Part shown: one piece after another, positions 60,318 to 64,000 of the stretch
Layout of the letters: each line of letters starts with the position of its first letter
How positions within the stretch are numbered: the stretch's first letter is position 1
From: Rhabditoides inermis
Taxonomy: Eukaryota > Nematoda > Chromadorea > Rhabditida > Rhabditidae
Reading direction: 5' to 3'
DNA length: 64,000 nt
Assembly: GCA_963966185.1 (NCBI GenBank)
Contig: CAWZYM010000242.1
Location: 352,001-416,000, forward strand
Position numbers and translations under genes: made by a program
The notes under the pieces: model-generated
The model's input: only the letters and a program-made list of their open reading frames with translations
Database searches by the model: none
What the model was told of the DNA's origin: nothing

Positions 60318-61786
60318 TTATAGTTGGAGAATAGTATACAAGTCAAAGTTACTCAAAGCAGTTTTAAAAGCGGAAAGTGATGAGCACCCCACTACAGTAT
60401 CCGGGAGCTCATTCCAGACCCGCACTACTCTTACCGCAAAACTACCGTATACCCGAGAGTTTGAGACGGTAGACTTCCTCAGCTGACGCCGATTCGGTCG
60501 TCTCCCGCTCTGGCGCGATGGTGGAAGCAACTGGAGAATACCACTCAACTCACCAGACTCCATGCCCGCTAGTATCCTAAAACAGAATATAGATCGAGTT
60601 CAATGCGGCGATACTCAAGAGACCGCATTCCGAGGATCGCGAGTCTCTCTTCGTATGCCATATCGAAAGCGGGATAAGGATAACCTAGCTTAAGGAGAGA
60701 GAACTCACTAAACCTATGCAGCACATCTTCGATCTGTGCAATGTCACCCTTTTGGGAAGGGGACCACACGACCGAGGCATACTCTAGAATGGGGAGACAA
60801 TAGGTATTAAACAAAATAGAATAAGTAGACAGCGAGGGAAATGAACAAGAGGCCGTGATAAGATACGAGATGCGATTTACCTTCTTAACAATCTTAGAAA
60901 TGTGTGCACGTGGGGAGAGATCAGGACTAATTTCTACACCAAGGTCGCTTACCGAATCAGTTACTTTCTGCAGCTCTACACCTGAAAGAAGGAGAGGACA
61001 ATCATGACGCATTTTGATCTGCAGGTGCCGGCTCTTAGCCGAGGAGACCGACATTTGCCAGATTTCTGACCAGCGGTCAATCTCCCCAACGTCCTGACCC
61101 AGCACCCAGAAATCAATCATAGGATCTACAATAGCGCGACTGACTTTGAGATCATCTGCATACATGAGTGCATCAGACTTCAAGTTGTCAGTAATGTCGT
61201 TGATAAAAATGAGAAAGAGAGGGGGACCAACTACACTACCTTGAGGCACACCAGAGGGACAGGAGAGAGATGAGGAGACAGAGTTACCGTTCTTGACGAC
61301 GAAGGTGCGCGAGGAGAGATAGGAAGAGAACCAAGCAATCAGGTTATTGCAGATACCGTATGCCTTGAGCTTATGCAAAAGTAGTGGGTGGGAAACTGAA
61401 TCGAACGCCTTGGCAAAATCGATATACACTGCATCAACCTGATCGCCATTTGAAATGGAATCACACTAGAGAGATATACAAAGGGATAGTTGGGATGTAG
61501 TAGAGTGTTTTGGGAGAAAACCAAATTGGCGGGTACAGAAGAGAGATTGGGAGAGAAGATGGGATAGTAACTTATCTTTGATACAATATTCCATGAGCTT
61601 GCAGAAGCCGGAGACGAGGGAGATGGGGCGGTAGTTGGAGGCGAGCTTGGCGTCCCCCTTCTTGTGGATGGGATTCACCACGGCTTCCCGCCACGCACTA
61701 GGAACGGATTCAGTTACAAGGGACAAATTAAAAAGTTTGACAAGCACTGGAGCAATCGATGGTTCTACTCGTTTTATGAAAAACGT
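60318..61786 (-). mobile_element. 5'-truncated, decayed CR1/jockey-like LINE (reverse transcriptase)
   Basis: Minus-strand non-LTR retrotransposon remnant. RT motifs in order: FFIKRVEPSIAPVLVKLFNL, VVNPIHKKGD, NYRPISLV, QFGFLPKHSTTSQL, YIDFAKAFDSVSHPLLLHKL, SGVPQGSVVGPPLFLIFIND, then YADDLKVS (catalytic YADD) and PILEYASVVWSPSQKGDI. The frame is interrupted by TAG at 61466-61468 and by a one-base shift near 60575, after which it continues (LAGMESGELSGILQLLPPSR...RVWNELPD) to the stop at 60318. No endonuclease domain or first ORF is present; the 5' end stops abruptly near 61786 against the Penelope-like element. The element is dead as written. Confidence 0.9.
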
Positions 61787-64000
61787 TTGATGTTTGTGAA
61801 AATTTGGATTTATCTTTGCATTTATAAGGTAACCAGTTATGCAACAAATCTGAATTGTATAACTATGAAAGAAGGAAGTGCTAATTGTCAATCGAAAAAC
61901 CTAATTTATCTTATTGAATGTAACATTTGTAATGTGCAATATGTTGGAGAAACAACTAGAACACTGAAAATAAGAATGGGAGAACACAGAACATCAATTA
62001 AATACAATAAATATCACACATATCTTTGTAAGCACTTTCAAACGAGCGATCATTGCAGCGAAGATTTCAGAATCACTATTCTGGACAATTTACCGGAAAA
62101 TTCTCAGAAGAGTATTTTATTGGATAAAGAAGTGCAATGGATAAGAATGCTTAATACTGCATATCCGTACGGTCTGAATGATCAAATAAAAGGATTCGGT
62201 AATATATCTGAAATCAACACCACAGATTGTAAAATTAAAAGTCAGCCTTACAATTGTTTGAAGTTAGAACTACCTAAAAAGAGTAATAGAGGAAAGAAAC
62301 GAAGATCAATAAAACTCCACCAAAATAACAACACAGTCGATAATGTAATAGATTCTATAAGAAATCTTGAATCTAAAAAGTTATACGATTATCAAAGAAA
62401 ACTCAATAAACACATTCTAAAACAGCTCACTAATTATATGATTAATAGTGACGATTATCAGACGCTAGATAAAACAATGAAATTAAAAATATTTGGAATT
62501 GTTTCTAAAGAATTATCAAATAAAAACTGTGAACGAACGAAACCTAAATTTCATAATCTAACTCTACAATTTTATGGGAAGTTCATGAATGACTTGAACG
62601 TTTCGAAAATAATAAATCGAGAATTGCGCAAAACTACAAACACGATCTCATCTGTTGATCAACTATTAGATACAAGAGTAACATATTCATATACTGACTC
62701 AACCAGTAGAATTTTGTTTAATTACAACTCATTTTTAAAACACCTATCCAACCACAAAATCAAACAAATACTTAATAAAGAATGCGCCTGCAAACATTAT
62801 AAGAACTTTATAGACACTCACTACAATCACGTTGTTACCGGTAATTTGAGTATAATTAAAAACAATAAACTTAGATCAATCTTCGAGAAAGGAACAAAAT
62901 ATAGAGAAGAAACTCAATTTAACTTTCAGACTGTTCTAATAAATCTAACTCAAATAACCTCTAATCATTTAGACAAACTCTCAAAGATTTACACAATCCC
63001 ATACGATAAACTAAGACAACTAAAGGAAGTAATAAATACAAAGCTTTCTATCAGGCTAGAAAAATTAAAATCCAATATCGAACATGCTAACACGAATATA
63101 AGTAATTGCACACAAGAAATAAAGAAACTACACTCTGACTTTGTTATCACGTGTATTGATAAAGCATCCGGAAACTATGCAATCACTTGTAAAAAGTTAT
63201 ATCTAATCACTTTAAATAAAGAACTAGGGTATGATCATGTCAATAATATAGTCAATAACACAAATGAAACATACGCCATTTACGACAAAGAAATGGAATC
63301 GGAAATTGTACTACGACACCTCATAACGACCAAAAACAACAAGTTAACTACAACTACTGATCAACAAGTTCTGCCTAAAATTTATGCAATCCCAAAGATG
63401 CACAAAACCCCAATCAAATTCCGATTCATAACTGGAGCATACAATAGCAGTTTGAAATCGATTTCAATTGAGCTACAAAGAATTTTATCATTCATAAAAA
63501 CGCACTTTAAAAGATATTGCACTGTAATTTCAGAACGTTTTGGAACAAACATGTACTGGTCAATAAACAATAGTTTGGAAGTCATACACAAGCTCAAAAT
63601 GATTCAAAACAGATTGGATATGAAAATATTTACTGCAGATTTTAGTAGCCTATTCACAAATTTGCCTCATTCTATCGTTAAACAAAACCTGTTCGAACTA
63701 GTTGAATTATGTTTTAAAAACAGTAAACAAGACTACATCTGTACAACCTATAAAAATGTGTTTTATACAAATAACAGTCAAGAAATCAAATACAACTATT
63801 ATGATAAAAACGATGTGAAATATCTCATTGAATTTGTTTTGGAAAACAGTTTTGCAAAATACGGAAATAACATTTTCAAACAAATTTCTGGAATTCCGCA
63901 AGGAAATAATGCGTCACCTATGATAGCTGACCTAACTCTGAGCTTCATGGAGTACAAATTCTGTAAACAAAACATTGAATACCTCAAACATAAACATTTT
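61787..64000 (+). mobile_element. Penelope-like element with N-terminal GIY-YIG nuclease (permuted, Naiad-like), cut by window edge
   Basis: One frame stays open for 712 codons from ATG 61865 to the end of the window and continues upstream to the junction at about 61787. Near the N-terminus is a GIY-YIG endonuclease: NLIYLIECNICNVQYVGETT, RTLKIRMGEHR (conserved Arg), LDKEVQWIRMLNTAYPYGLN (conserved Glu). A Cys/His cluster follows (KECACKHYKNF...HYNHVVTGNLSI). The reverse transcriptase starts at CIDKASGNYAITCKK, then LPKIYAIPKMHKTP, TADFSSLFTNLP (motif A aspartate) and SGIPQGNNASPMIADL (motif B). Motif C lies beyond the window. Classical Penelope elements carry GIY-YIG after the RT; this order is that of the Naiad/Chlamys clade. 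AT content is far above the neighbouring genes. A complete 5' end is not shown. Confidence 0.87.
61865..64000 (+). CDS. reverse transcriptase with N-terminal GIY-YIG domain (partial, 3' end outside)
   Basis: This is the coding frame of the Penelope-like element: first in-frame ATG at 61865, no stop through base 64000 (712 codons). Roughly: GIY-YIG nuclease at residues 10-110; a basic, Lys/Asn-rich linker to 330; the Cys/His patch at 300-330; RT fingers and palm from about 430 on. With no stop or frameshift across 2.1 kb it could still be functional, in contrast to the LINE beside it. The protein would copy its RNA at chromosome ends or nicked DNA and use the nuclease for cutting; this is known for the family, not shown here. 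Confidence 0.85.
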   Translation, partial: MKEGSANCQSKNLIYLIECNICNVQYVGETTRTLKIRMGEHRTSIKYNKYHTYLCKHFQTSDHCSEDFRITILDNLPENSQKSILLDKEVQWIRMLNTAYPYGLNDQIKGFGNISEINTTDCKIKSQPYNCLKLELPKKSNRGKKRRSIKLHQNNNTVDNVIDSIRNLESKKLYDYQRKLNKHILKQLTNYMINSDDYQTLDKTMKLKIFGIVSKELSNKNCERTKPKFHNLTLQFYGKFMNDLNVSKIINRELRKTTNTISSVDQLLDTRVTYSYTDSTSRILFNYNSFLKHLSNHKIKQILNKECACKHYKNFIDTHYNHVVTGNLSIIKNNKLRSIFEKGTKYREETQFNFQTVLINLTQITSNHLDKLSKIYTIPYDKLRQLKEVINTKLSIRLEKLKSNIEHANTNISNCTQEIKKLHSDFVITCIDKASGNYAITCKKLYLITLNKELGYDHVNNIVNNTNETYAIYDKEMESEIVLRHLITTKNNKLTTTTDQQVLPKIYAIPKMHKTPIKFRFITGAYNSSLKSISIELQRILSFIKTHFKRYCTVISERFGTNMYWSINNSLEVIHKLKMIQNRLDMKIFTADFSSLFTNLPHSIVKQNLFELVELCFKNSKQDYICTTYKNVFYTNNSQEIKYNYYDKNDVKYLIEFVLENSFAKYGNNIFKQISGIPQGNNASPMIADLTLSFMEYKFCKQNIEYLKHKHF

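Overview
This is a nuclear segment of a nematode genome, and every call rests on reading the sequence by eye. The diagnostic genes are two major sperm protein (MSP) genes, a protein family made only by nematodes. Several features fit: dense, short introns (often 40-60 bases, acceptors ending TTTCAG), acceptor-like sites placed just before start codons as expected for spliced-leader trans-splicing, a Srx-like chemoreceptor, and a NOG1-RRP8 pair in the order I recall from Caenorhabditis elegans. The style (many tiny exons, spliced MSP genes) suggests a rhabditine or diplogastrid worm, but I cannot name the species.

Layout. 0.5-18.6 kb (+): one very large gene for a single-pass membrane protein built from C-type lectin, LDL-receptor A, CUB, sushi, HYR, GCC2/GCC3, EGF and pentraxin modules. 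Three complete genes sit on the opposite strand inside its introns: an MSP gene near each end (1.4 and 17.5 kb) and a charged, probably nuclear protein in the middle (7.2-9.1 kb). 19.3-25.3 kb (-): a 22-exon bestrophin anion-channel gene. 27.1-29.9 kb (-): a small unrecognised gene of five exons, all joined in the same splice phase, with a possible N-myristoylation start. 33.1-38.9 kb (+): NOG1 then RRP8, both ribosome-biogenesis factors. 39.5-43.9 kb (-): a uridine kinase/UPRT fusion protein. 45.6-46.0 kb (+): a G-protein gamma subunit. 50.2-55.6 kb (+): a class A G-protein-coupled receptor. 55.9-57.1 kb (+): a chemoreceptor-type receptor. 57.2-59.7 kb (-): a membrane-anchored papain-family protein whose catalytic cysteine is glycine.

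The last 4 kb is mobile DNA. A decayed, 5'-truncated CR1/jockey-like LINE (-) lies head to head with an AT-rich Penelope-like element (+) that has its GIY-YIG nuclease in front of the reverse transcriptase (the permuted Naiad type). That element's reading frame is open to the window edge. Smaller repeats include tRNA-headed SINEs (one with target-site duplications), an inverted SINE pair in a NOG1 intron, a palindromic tRNA-headed element at 24.6 kb, a terminal-inverted-repeat element in an RRP8 intron, and a very high density of (GA)n/(CT)n tracts.

Long stretches at 29.9-33.1, 43.9-45.6 and 46.0-50.2 kb show no gene I can support. Exon edges were inferred from splice signals, reading phase and protein similarity recalled from memory. 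No search was run.
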